This document shows positions 5,970-13,394 of a stretch of 13,394 nucleotides of DNA, piece by piece (positions within the stretch are counted from its first letter, which is position 1; each line of letters begins with the position of its first letter). Position numbers and translations under genes: made by a program. A model generated the notes under the pieces. It did no database searches. It saw nothing but the letters and a program-made list of their open reading frames with translations, and was not told the DNA's origin. The stretch is from JBIQKZ01 sp044464765. GTDB lineage: Bacteria > Pseudomonadota > Gammaproteobacteria > Burkholderiales > Burkholderiaceae_B. Where the stretch lies: positions 1 to 13,394 of the forward strand of contig JBIQKZ010000031.1 in NCBI GenBank assembly GCA_044464765.1, read 5' to 3'.

Positions 5970-8900
5970 TTACTCGTTGGATGCTTCTCCAGAATTGTCG
6001 ATGCCTAGGGCTACGGAGTTGTTTTCGATGACAAGATAGGGAATATCTGTCCTACCCGGTGCACCATTTGGGTCGAGAGCCAATCGGATTTCGGGAGAGA
6101 TCGCTGTGGAACTCTGAGCGTCCAGGTCCTGGGTCGCCCAGAGGCTGCCGCCGGAGGGAATCGTTGGGTTGGGATCGGGCAGCGGGGGTTGGGGGGTGGG
6201 CAGGATGTTCAAGTGGCCATCTAGGAAACTAATGGTGTAGTTGTCGCCGGACAGGCCATATGGCGTGATTTGATATCTGCCGGCGTCGACGGCTCCTTGG
6301 CTGTTGCCGCCATAGGCCAAGGTCCCGCTCAGGGCATCCTGTGTCTCGCCATTGGTCAGCCCATCCAGCCGAATACCGTTACCGCCGCTCCAGGCAACAC
6401 CGTCGCTGGGTTTCTCCGCATCTAGAGCTGTGATGACCAGAGCTTTTGGGGTGATGGTCAGGCTGCCGTCGCTGTAGGTAATGGTGTAGTTGGCGGCATC
6501 GANNNNNNNNNNNNNNNNNNNNNNNNNNNNNNNNNNNNNNNNNNNNNNNNNNNNNNNNNNNNNNNNNNNNNNNNNNNNNNNNNNNNNNNNNNNNNNNNNN
6601 NNGTAGGTTTTGGTCAGGGAGGATTTGGCGGCGACGTTCAGGGCGGCCGGGGTGATGGTCAGGCTGCCGTCGCTGTAGGTAATGGTGTAGTTGGCGGCAT
6701 CGAAGGTGCCGCCGCCGGCGTTGCTGACGGCGACGGCGTAGGGGGTGCCGCCGTTGACGGCGGCGTTGGCGGCGGCGCCGCCGCTGGCGAAGTCGACGCT
6801 GCCGATGGTTTCGCTGTTTTTCAGGCCGGTGATGTCCAGGTCGCCGGCGGCGAAGGCGTAGGTGTCGCCGTAGGTTTTGGTCAGGGAGGATTTGGCGGCG
6901 ACGTTCAGGGCGGCCGGGGTGATGTCGGCGCTGAGGGTCAGTGCATCCGGCCGGCCGAGTGTGTAGTTGTTCCGGTCCGCTCCACCGAGGGCGAGCCCCT
7001 GGACGACGACCGTTTTGCCCGTGCCGGTGTTAACGTCTTCGAAGAGCGCGCTAGTGACTGTGCCATCCAGCGAGACATCGTCGCCGTTGATCACACCCGA
7101 AAGCTGTGGCGTGCCGTCCAGCGTCGCCCCGGCCACGCCGTCGTACACCTTATTGTTTGCCGTCAGACCTGTATCCAGGACCTTCGGTGTGATGGTGAGA
7201 CCGGCATCCAATTGTTCATAGCGGTTGGCGCCGCCGGTGATGGACAACACGTCGGCAGTCGTCCATGCATAGGTGCCTACCGGGGTTGTTCCTGTCATTG
7301 CGCTGCCCCAATCGACGCCGGCGCCCCCTACGGCGGTCGTGACGCTGGACAGATCGGGATTGGCTGCGCCGTAGGTGCGAGACAGCGCGCCGACGCGCAG
7401 GTAGCTGTCGTGAAAAGTGCCCGACTGTACAGATGACAGCATCATGTGGCCGTTGCTCTCGTTGACGGACGACTTGGCCCACACCGTATTGAAATCCCAG
7501 CCGGCGTCGATGAAGGTGAAGGGATCCTGCATCTGGGCGGTTGTCAGGCCGGTGCCGCCTGAGCTCGAGGATTTGCCTGAAGCCTGGACATCCCAGAACG
7601 AGTTGGAAATATTACTGGCCGAGTTGTTGTTGGTGCCGATCAGACCGCCGGTGCCGTTCACCTGGCCGGTGGAATAACTGGTGCTGACGTACGCGCCGGA
7701 CCAGTTCAGCCCCACCAGGCCGCCCACCGCGTAGCTGCCGCCGGATGTGACGCCCGTCGCGTAGCTGTCCTGAATGTGGCCATGCTGTAGATTGCTGCCC
7801 ACCAGGCCGCCCACCCCCCAATTGCCAGTGACGGCGCCTGTGGCATATGAGCGTTCGATGATGCCACTGTTGTAGCCGGCCAGGCCCCCCACATCGTTCC
7901 ACCAGCCCGGGTCCGACCAGCCATTATGCGCGGTGACCGTGGCGGTGGAGTAGCTTTCCACGACGCGGCCACCCTGGCCGATGGAACCGACCAATCCCCC
8001 CGAAGCGCCGCCGATGTCCAGCGTGCCGCTTGTCCAGGAGCGGGCCACCGTACCTTCCAAGGCCCCCGCGAGTATGCCGGATGCGGATCTGCCCTCGATG
8101 GCCGCATTGGCAAGGCCAATATTGCGAATCGTCGCGTCGGCGGCGGCGTAGCCGAACAGGCCGACATAACCTTCCGTTTTGCGCTTGATGGTCAAGTGGT
8201 TGATGACGTGGCCCAGGCCATCGAAGGATCCTGAGAACTTGTCTATGTCATTGCCGATGGGGGCAAAGCCATGGTGGCCGCCGCTGCCGTCGCTGTTCCA
8301 GGTGGCGGTGGCGCTGGCATCGATGTGATTGCCGAGGGCGTAGCGGCCAGAGAGGTTATGGCCAACAGCCTGCAACTGTGCGACATTCTGAATGATGTCA
8401 TAGAGCGAGGCGGTGCCGGGGTCGCTGGTGATGTAAGCCAGGCTGCGCGACGAATCCCGAAGGTAGGGAGTGCTCTGGTTCGTGGCGTTGGCCCAGATTG
8501 CCTGATCGAACCCGGCGGGCAGGGCCGCCTGCAATGCGGCCAGGGAATGGATGGCAGCGCCGCCCGAACTGTTTGTTTGTCCGGTGGTTTCCTGCACCCA
8601 ATAGCTGTTCGTCACTGTAGAAGCATCGTTGTAACCCACCAGTCCGCCGACGCCGACGCCAGAGCCGCCTGTGACGAGACCCGTGGCATAGCTGTTCTCC
8701 AGCAACGCGTTGCGCATGATGCCTACCAGGCCGCCTACATAATAGGCACCCATGACGCTGCCCGTAGCGTAAGTATTCAGGACGATACTAGCATCGTTGT
8801 ATCCCACTAACCCGCCCGCAAGCATGTTGTTGCCTATGACGCTTCCTGTGGCATAACTGTTGCTGATCGTGGCCACATCTCTGTTTTCCCCCACCAGCCC

Positions 8901-11141
8901 GCCGACGCTATCGTTGCCTCTGACGCTACCCGTAGCATAGCTGTTGCCGATCGTGGCCACATTTCTGTTTACCCCCACCAGCCCGCCGACGTCATTGTTG
9001 CCTGTGACGCTGCCTGTGGCATAACTGTTGCTGATCTTGGATGCAATGTTACTTCCCACCAGCCCGCCGACGCTATCGTTGCCTGTGACGCTACCCGTAG
9101 CATAGCTGTTCCCTACCGGGCTTTGGTGGTTGTACCCCACTAGCCCGCCGACATAGTGCTGGCTACCGGTGATGTCGCCCGTAGCGTAGCTGTTCTCTAT
9201 CGAGCCTTGGTTGTTGTACCCCACTAGCCCGCCGACGTGGAAGGTGCCTGTGACGCTGTTCGCCGCAAAGCTGTTCGCCACCGTGGAATCTTGGGTGAGG
9301 CCCGCCAGCCCCCCGACGTAGTTATGGCCTGTGATGGCTCCGCCGCCCGATAGACCGACGTTGCGCAACGTGGCCAGCAACGCGTGCCCGAATAGGGCGA
9401 CATAATCAGTGTTGGGCCGCTCGATAGTCAAGCCGCTGATGACATGCCCCAAACCATCAAAGGTGCCGCTGAACCGGTTGCTGCCGCCATCGCCGATCGG
9501 CATGAAGCCCGCACCGTCGTTCCATCCATGGGTGGCGCTGGCATCAATGTCGGCGCCCAAAGCGTAGCGGCCAACGAGGTTGTTGTGGATGCCCTGGAGT
9601 GTGGTGTTGGAACTGTCGCCGGCCACGCCCAGATCATTGGCGCCGAGGACATGGTAGCCATGCCCGTTGATGGTCAGAAAGCCCGTGCCCGAGCGGTCGG
9701 GGAAGTCGACCCGGCCTGCAAAGCCGTTGGCGGAGCCGGCAGCCAGCCCGACATGCACCTGCCCGCTGGCTGCGGCATCGTCGCCGCCATTGGCTGTACC
9801 GGTGTTCATCACCAGCTTGGAGTCGCCCGCGGCGACCATCACGGCGTTGATGTTGATGTGGCGAGCCGCTGTCAGTGTTAGCGTGTTCGTGTTCCAGTTG
9901 ATGTTGTCATTGACGTGGATGTCGCCTTCGCCTGATGTGTTGCTGCCCGAGCTGCTTTGGATTTCGATGTTGCTGCCGGCCAGATTCGTGGAAAGTTGTG
10001 CACCGGTCATGTCGCCGCCGCTGGCGGCGATGGTGTAGTCGCTGGGGTCGATCAGCCAGGTGCCGGTCTGGCCCTGGGGTGCATGGGTGGTGACCCGCGC
10101 GGTTTCGCCGATACGTACTGTGGCCGCACTGGTTTCGATGAAGCCGCCGTCGCCGCCCTCGGGGGCGCCGGCATCGAGCAGGCCGCTGTGGGCCACGGTG
10201 CCATGGCTCATGCCACCCAACAATAAGATGCGGCCGTTGTGTTCAGTCAGCGTGTGCGCCTGTACGATGCCCGAGTTGGCGACCACGCTGGCGGCCAGGG
10301 AATCTGCGGCCTTGCCGGTCATGATGGCCTGGCCGCCATCGGCGACGATGAGCTGGCGGTTTTCGATTAGAGTCTGCACGGTGGCTGGATCGACGGCGAC
10401 CTGCAGCAGGCCATTGGCGCCGGCATCCAGGGTGACCTGTTCGCCGGCGGCCAGAGCGACGTTGCCCATGCGGGCGGTGATGATGCCGTCATTGACGACC
10501 GTGGGCGCCAGCAGCGCGACCAGCCCGCCGTCGGCGGCGGTGATGGCGCCCTGATTGATGATGCTGCCGGTCGAGCCTTCGCGCGCGAAGACGGCTTTGC
10601 CATCGAGGAAATCTTGGTTGGTGATGTTCAAGGTGGAGGTCACCAGCCCGCCGACGTCCACGCGGCTGCCTTCGCCAAAGATCACGCCGTTCGGATTGAC
10701 CAGCCAGACCTGGCCGTTGGCGGTGAGTTGCCCGTGGATCTGGCTGGCGTCGCCGGCGATGACGCGGTTCAGCGCGGCGGCGGTAGCTGAGGGCTGCTGG
10801 AAATGTACTGTGGCCGCCGAACCGATGTCGAACTGCCGCCAGTCGATGATGGCCCGGTCGCTGCCTTGCTGGATCCGCATCTGGGCGCCGTCTTGATGGA
10901 TGTCGGCTTGCCCGGCCACGACCTGCCCGCCGGTGGGTAGGGCGCCGGGAGCCGGGACTTGTGCCTGGGTCGGGCCGATGAGCAGGGCGCCGCAGGCCGC
11001 CGCAACGCCGGTCAGCGCGACGCGTATGATGGTGCGCATGGATTGGCCGCCTTTGCTCTTGCCCCGTGTGCGCGAGGTCTCTGGAGCAGGCACATAGTGC
11101 CGGGTGCTTTCGTTGTAGACGAGACGGTAGGCATGGTTCAT
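5970..11141 (-). CDS. Two-partner secretion exoprotein, haemagglutinin-type adhesin with GLUG, YDG and MBG repeats
   Basis: A large secreted beta-helical exoprotein (TpsA) of 1723 codons including a 34-residue unknown gap. Residues 1-33 are an extended signal-peptide region (MNHAYRLVYNESTRHYVP), followed by a signal peptide from Met35 with likely cleavage after TQA60. The TPS secretion domain (about 62-330) carries the marker NPNGVIFG at 149-156 inside a haemagglutination-activity block (ANGQVWLVNPNGVIFG). Two related modules follow, each an IDASAT/FDGLGHVI region plus GLUG-type repeats (about 515-856 and 935-1181). Next come a YDG domain (about 1325-1406, NNKVYDG), MBG-type repeats (1406-1648) and a proline-rich linker before an unrecognised C-terminus. 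The start has AAGGA seven bases upstream. It is the second gene of a tpsB-tpsA operon and probably acts in adhesion or biofilm at the cell surface. Confidence 0.92.
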   Translation of the reverse strand: MNHAYRLVYNESTRHYVPAPETSRTRGKSKGGQSMRTIIRVALTGVAAACGALLIGPTQAQVPAPGALPTGGQVVAGQADIHQDGAQMRIQQGSDRAIIDWRQFDIGSAATVHFQQPSATAAALNRVIAGDASQIHGQLTANGQVWLVNPNGVIFGEGSRVDVGGLVTSTLNITNQDFLDGKAVFAREGSTGSIINQGAITAADGGLVALLAPTVVNDGIITARMGNVALAAGEQVTLDAGANGLLQVAVDPATVQTLIENRQLIVADGGQAIMTGKAADSLAASVVANSGIVQAHTLTEHNGRILLLGGMSHGTVAHSGLLDAGAPEGGDGGFIETSAATVRIGETARVTTHAPQGQTGTWLIDPSDYTIAASGGDMTGAQLSTNLAGSNIEIQSSSGSNTSGEGDIHVNDNINWNTNTLTLTAARHININAVMVAAGDSKLVMNTGTANGGDDAAASGQVHVGLAAGSANGFAGRVDFPDRSGTGFLTINGHGYHVLGANDLGVAGDSSNTTLQGIHNNLVGRYALGADIDASATHGWNDGAGFMPIGDGGSNRFSGTFDGLGHVISGLTIERPNTDYVALFGHALLATLRNVGLSGGGAITGHNYVGGLAGLTQDSTVANSFAANSVTGTFHVGGLVGYNNQGSIENSYATGDITGSQHYVGGLVGYNHQSPVGNSYATGSVTGNDSVGGLVGSNIASKISNSYATGSVTGNNDVGGLVGVNRNVATIGNSYATGSVRGNDSVGGLVGENRDVATISNSYATGSVIGNNMLAGGLVGYNDASIVLNTYATGSVMGAYYVGGLVGIMRNALLENSYATGLVTGGSGVGVGGLVGYNDASTVTNSYWVQETTGQTNSSGGAAIHSLAALQAALPAGFDQAIWANATNQSTPYLRDSSRSLAYITSDPGTASLYDIIQNVAQLQAVGHNLSGRYALGNHIDASATATWNSDGSGGHHGFAPIGNDIDKFSGSFDGLGHVINHLTIKRKTEGYVGLFGYAAADATIRNIGLANAAIEGRSASGILAGALEGTVARSWTSGTLDIGGASGGLVGSIGQGGRVVESYSTATVTAHNGWSDPGWWNDVGGLAGYNSGIIERSYATGAVTGNWGVGGLVGSNLQHGHIQDSYATGVTSGGSYAVGGLVGLNWSGAYVSTSYSTGQVNGTGGLIGTNNNSASNISNSFWDVQASGKSSSSGGTGLTTAQMQDPFTFIDAGWDFNTVWAKSSVNESNGHMMLSSVQSGTFHDSYLRVGALSRTYGAANPDLSSVTTAVGGAGVDWGSAMTGTTPVGTYAWTTADVLSITGGANRYEQLDAGLTITPKVLDTGLTANNKVYDGVAGATLDGTPQLSGVINGDDVSLDGTVTSALFEDVNTGTGKTVVVQGLALGGADRNNYTLGRPDALTLSADITPAALNVAAKSSLTKTYGDTYAFAAGDLDITGLKNSETIGSVDFASGGAAANAAVNGGTPYAVAVSNAGGGTFDAANYTITYSDGSLTITPAALNVAAKSSLTKTYXXXXXXXXXXXXXXXXXXXXXXXXXXXXXXXXXXDAANYTITYSDGSLTITPKALVITALDAEKPSDGVAWSGGNGIRLDGLTNGETQDALSGTLAYGGNSQGAVDAGRYQITPYGLSGDNYTISFLDGHLNILPTPQPPLPDPNPTIPSGGSLWATQDLDAQSSTAISPEIRLALDPNGAPGRTDIPYLVIENNSVALGIDNSGEASNE
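6450..6924 (-). repeat. Tandem MBG-type repeats, 267-bp unit
   Basis: One complete unit of 267 bp (89 codons) is defined by the recurrence of a 55-nt block at 6603-6657 and 6870-6924. A further 53-nt identical block occurs at 6450-6502 and 6651-6703. The unit encodes an ALNVAAKSSLTKTYGD ... YTITYSDGSLTITP module typical of MBG domains, which act as stalk or spacer modules in adhesins. The assembly gap sits inside the next copy. Visible copies are identical at nucleotide level over the compared stretches, pointing to recent duplication or homogenisation. Confidence 0.85.
6503..6602. other. Assembly gap of 100 N
   Basis: Exactly 100 N, a conventional placeholder for unknown length, interrupts the MBG repeats of tpsA. 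The sequence on the left edge matches 6694-6703 and that on the right edge matches the start of the block at 6870. If the units are regular the real gap is 166 bp, or 166 plus a multiple of 267 bp. All of these lengths keep the reading frame. Confidence 0.95.
7620..8080 (-). repeat. Second GLUG-type repeat block in tpsA
   Basis: About six degenerate repeats centred on GGL(V/A/I)G are visible: SGGLVGS, VGGLAGY, VGGLVGS, VGGLVGL and TGGLIGT, preceded by a diverged copy SGILAGA. They are separated by SYATG or SYSTG segments. The block is less regular than the first and belongs to the second IDASAT/FDGLGHVI module. It is probably a continuous beta-helix. Confidence 0.75.
8620..9340 (-). repeat. 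First GLUG-type repeat block in tpsA
   Basis: Nine repeats of 27-28 codons follow the pattern NSYATGSVTGNDSVGGLVG. Spacing between adjacent VGGLVG cores at DNA level is 81 or 84 bp (for example starts at 8901, 8985 and 9066). Central copies are nearly identical in nucleotide sequence, while the outer ones are more diverged. This is the usual pattern of a repeat array that expands and contracts by slippage or unequal recombination. Confidence 0.85.
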
Positions 11142-11192
11142 GACGGATTCCTTTAGGGGCGTATCGAGGCGATTGGGAGCGCGAGGCGATGC

Positions 11193-12923
11193 TTAGAAGG
11201 ATTTGCTGAGATTGAGCCAGTAATGGGCGGATGAGGAGCTGCTGCCGTCGTTGTTCTCGTTTTTAGGACTGGCGCCGGGGTTGCTGCCCAGAGGGAACGC
11301 GATGCTGGCAGTTAACAGCCAGCCGGCGGTGACGCCGCGGCCCTGCCAATTGATTCCTAGGCCGGCGCCCGAAAGATTGTAGGTGTTGGGTTGATCGCGC
11401 CCACCGTTCCATCCCGTCCAGGTACTCTTGTGCCGGCGGATATAACCGGCGTCATAGAAGGCCAGCGCCTGCCAGCCGGCCCCCAGATTGCGTCGCAGCT
11501 CGAGCTTGAACAACAGCCCTTCGTCGCCCATGCCTTCGTTGACGGGATAAGCACGCACGCCATAGGGCCCACCCAGAGCCATGCGTTCGGAGCTGCTGAG
11601 ATTGCCGTCGGCCAATTGACCCGAGAGTGCGGCCATCAGTTGCCAGGAACTGCCCCGCCCCAGGACCTGCAGTCGGTTGAGCTGAAAGGCGAGCTTGGCG
11701 TAATTGCCCCGGGTGCGCGGACCTGCGGTGTCGATGGCCTCGTCGGCGGCCACATCGCCCAGACCTAGCCGTCCCTGAACAAGCCGGAGTTCGCCCCAGG
11801 TGACGCCGCCGCCGGCGAGCCGATCGCGCCGATCGCCGGCCAGGCGCAGCGACACAGCATCGATGCGGTGCCGGCGCAAGGCGGTGTCAACGATATCGTC
11901 ATCGTAGCGTCGGTGCTCGTAGCCCACGGCCACGGTGAGGTTGCGATCGCTTTGACGGATGAGCGGATAGGAGGCTGTTAGCCCGCCGGTATAGGCCCGG
12001 CCCTTGGCGTCGAGCGGATCGTAGCGTCCGCTCAGCCGGTAGCCCAGGGTGGACCCGTGCAGGCTTAGGCGCCAGCCATCCGTGCCTAGCGGCAGGCTGT
12101 ACTGTAGGCGTGCGGAGTACAGGTGCTTGGCTGCCAGGGCGCGGATGGCCAGTTGGTCGCCGCGTCCGGTAAGGTTGTTGAAGGCGATGCCGCCGGTGAG
12201 CTGTGCGATGCCGGTGTACTTATTGCCGAAGTTATTGCCGCCGATGTCACCGGTGACCAGGGGCGTGTCCTCGATGTCGAGTTGGAGCCGGGTCTCTCCG
12301 CGCGCCTGTCCGGCGGACAGGCGGCCCGTGGCGCCGATGCCGGGTAGATCGTTGGCGATGAGCAGGCCACGCTCAAGGTCGGCAGCCGACAGAGGTTGAC
12401 CCTTTTGCAGGCGGCGGGTGATAACTTCTTGGACGAAATCGCCGTTTGCGCGGCTGCCATTGTCTTGAAGGACGGCGCCGCTGTAGTGGCCCTCAACAAC
12501 CTGGATACGAATGATGCCGTCGGTGACATCTTGTTGGGGCAGGTAGACACGCACAAACCAGCCTTGTTCGCGGTAGTACTCGGCGATGCGCTGGGCACTG
12601 TGCTCGAGTTCGGCCAGCGTTAGAGACTGGCCGATGTGATCGGCGACGAGGGCTTCGAGTTTGGTGAGGGGGATGAGTGTCGCGCCCTCGATGATGATGT
12701 GCTGGACGGTGATCCGTGCGCCTTTGACATTCTCGTCCAGGGGAGGAAGGCCGGGGCGCGCCGCCGGGGGTTCGGCCGGCCGGGGCACCTGCAGGCTGCG
12801 TTCTGAGTCGCGCTGCAGGGTGCCCGCATCGGGCAGGACTTGACTAATTGCGCTTGAGGTGAGCAGGCTCAAGATGATCAGGCAGATCGAGTGTTGGGCA
12901 GCGCAGGATGTTGTTAGCGGCAT
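11193..12923 (-). CDS. TpsB outer-membrane transporter of a two-partner secretion system (ShlB/FhaC type)
   Basis: The 576-residue protein should form the 16-strand outer-membrane pore that recognises the TPS domain of the downstream exoprotein and secretes it. The N-terminus MPLTTSCAAQHSICLIILSL is a signal peptide with likely cleavage near SAIS. A proline-rich linker precedes POTRA 1 (about residues 71-146, ending RIQVVEGHYSG) and POTRA 2 (about 160-221). The beta-barrel covers the rest and ends in Phe (LNLSKSF), as outer-membrane proteins do. The conserved loop-6 motif reads VRAYP (456-460), where FhaC has VRGY. An in-frame ATG at 12983 would add 20 residues before the signal peptide and is less likely; GAGAG at 12929-12933 can serve the chosen start. 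Only 51 bases without a terminator separate it from tpsA. Confidence 0.93.
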   Translation of the reverse strand: MPLTTSCAAQHSICLIILSLLTSSAISQVLPDAGTLQRDSERSLQVPRPAEPPAARPGLPPLDENVKGARITVQHIIIEGATLIPLTKLEALVADHIGQSLTLAELEHSAQRIAEYYREQGWFVRVYLPQQDVTDGIIRIQVVEGHYSGAVLQDNGSRANGDFVQEVITRRLQKGQPLSAADLERGLLIANDLPGIGATGRLSAGQARGETRLQLDIEDTPLVTGDIGGNNFGNKYTGIAQLTGGIAFNNLTGRGDQLAIRALAAKHLYSARLQYSLPLGTDGWRLSLHGSTLGYRLSGRYDPLDAKGRAYTGGLTASYPLIRQSDRNLTVAVGYEHRRYDDDIVDTALRRHRIDAVSLRLAGDRRDRLAGGGVTWGELRLVQGRLGLGDVAADEAIDTAGPRTRGNYAKLAFQLNRLQVLGRGSSWQLMAALSGQLADGNLSSSERMALGGPYGVRAYPVNEGMGDEGLLFKLELRRNLGAGWQALAFYDAGYIRRHKSTWTGWNGGRDQPNTYNLSGAGLGINWQGRGVTAGWLLTASIAFPLGSNPGASPKNENNDGSSSSSAHYWLNLSKSF

Positions 12924-13035
12924 TGCGGTCTCTCGATTGATATTGTGAATATCGTGCGGGCCGGATGTGTGCCGTGTCAGCATGATATTGGTTCGTTCCC
13001 CCCGCGGCCCAAAGCTATGACCACGAACGACATTT

Positions 13036-13086
13036 ATTATAACTTTGTTGTGTCAAAATTATAAAGAAATTATCGATAGTTGTCCT
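13036..13086 (-). promoter_or_regulatory. Candidate promoters of the tpsB-tpsA operon
   Basis: In an AT-rich island two TATAAT boxes lie on the minus strand at 13058-13063 and 13036-13041. The first has AGGACA at 13081-13086 (4 of 6 matches to TTGACA) with a 17-bp spacer and is the better candidate. The second has only TTATAA at the matching distance. Initiation near 13051 would leave a leader of roughly 130 bases before the tpsB ATG. TTATAA hexamers repeat through the island and may attract H-NS-like silencers. Confidence 0.5.
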
Positions 13087-13394
13087 TGAGTGTCGGGAAG
13101 GGTGGAGAATTGGACGGCTAACGACAGACTAACGGCGTAGCCGGCTCATCCCGCCGCTGGTCTTTTATCGCAGCCTGTTCCGCCTGGGAGCTTTCCCTGT
13201 GCACAGATACCTTTTTTCCCTGTGCTTGCTCATCATTTAACTGAGCTGCAGCAGGTGTTTCTTTTTCTCCCGTGCGAAAAGATGACCGCGAGCCTTCAAT
13301 GCCGGTCAATTGACGCCAAGTGATACGAAGGTAGATATTTTAGGTAAGGTCTGAACAAGCCGATTTCCAACAACAAAATTCCGGCCTTTCGACC
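13087..13394. other. Right-hand stretch without a supported gene
   Basis: The longest frame (minus strand, 13118-13309) would give a hydrophilic Glu/Gln/Ala-rich peptide of 63 residues from a TTG codon, with no ribosome-binding site and no family I recognise. I see no hairpin terminator, tRNA or intact gene. The last 60 bases could belong to another element or gene that continues beyond the window. Confidence 0.4.

Noticed and set aside
8620..9340. Regular 81-84-bp repeats considered as a CRISPR-like array
   Set aside because: The repeats are in-frame protein-coding GLUG units with no unique spacers between conserved short repeats.
8271..10896. Several plus-strand open frames of 80-180 codons opposite tpsA
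   Set aside because: They are antisense shadows of a GC-rich repetitive gene, consist of low-complexity residues and lack ribosome-binding sites.
13036..13056. TTGACA (13051-13056) paired with TATAAT (13036-13041) as a minus-strand promoter
   Set aside because: The spacer is only 9 bases, far too short for sigma-70 recognition.
13118..13309. 63-residue minus-strand ORF upstream of tpsB
   Set aside because: It starts from TTG without a ribosome-binding site and shows no recognisable motif; it is described only as part of the gene-free stretch.
13345..13394. Sequence around AAGGTCTGAACAAG as a possible IS5-type end
   Set aside because: The resemblance is slight, the window stops here, and no partner repeat or transposase is visible.

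Overview
The window looks like part of a draft-genome scaffold (it contains a run of exactly 100 N) from a proteobacterium. A betaproteobacterium of the Burkholderiales/Alcaligenaceae type is my best guess, because a proteobacterial arsenic operon sits beside a large GLUG/MBG-type two-partner secretion adhesin with an ESPR leader. The organism call is inference and cannot be settled by reading alone.

Layout. (1) Positions 1-463 hold no supported gene, only an 18-bp perfect hairpin (229-268) and then a consensus sigma-70 promoter. (2) Positions 464-4111 are a compact plus-strand arsenic operon, arsR-arsI-arsC-arsC-acr3-arsH, with gaps of 22 nt or less and one ATGA overlap. The regulator ArsR should sit on a palindrome over the -10 box. 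Two thioredoxin-type arsenate reductases make arsenite and the ACR3 permease exports it. ArsI (C-As lyase) and ArsH (NADPH-FMN oxidoreductase) add an organoarsenical arm. (3) Positions 4112-5969 are a scar region. A short unrecognised ORF is cut by the left end of an insertion sequence with a DD(35)E transposase. The 3' end of that IS is lost at an IS3-like terminal sequence, which is followed by the C-terminal stub of an ISL3-family transposase on the minus strand. (4) Positions 5970-12923 are a minus-strand two-partner secretion operon: tpsB (outer-membrane POTRA/beta-barrel transporter), then 51 bp later tpsA (a haemagglutinin-type exoprotein of more than 1,700 residues). (5) Positions 12924-13394 hold the AT-rich tpsB promoter region and about 300 bases with no convincing gene.

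The ars operon and the tps operon converge on the IS scar and appear functionally unrelated. The clearest unusual points are a promoter placed so that arsR mRNA would be leaderless, an assembly gap inside a 267-bp repeat of tpsA whose true size can be predicted, and a block of tpsA with strikingly uniform C-ending codons. I see nothing that clearly amounts to a wholly new system. The organoarsenical arm and the unknown ORF behind arsH are the best candidates for new biology.
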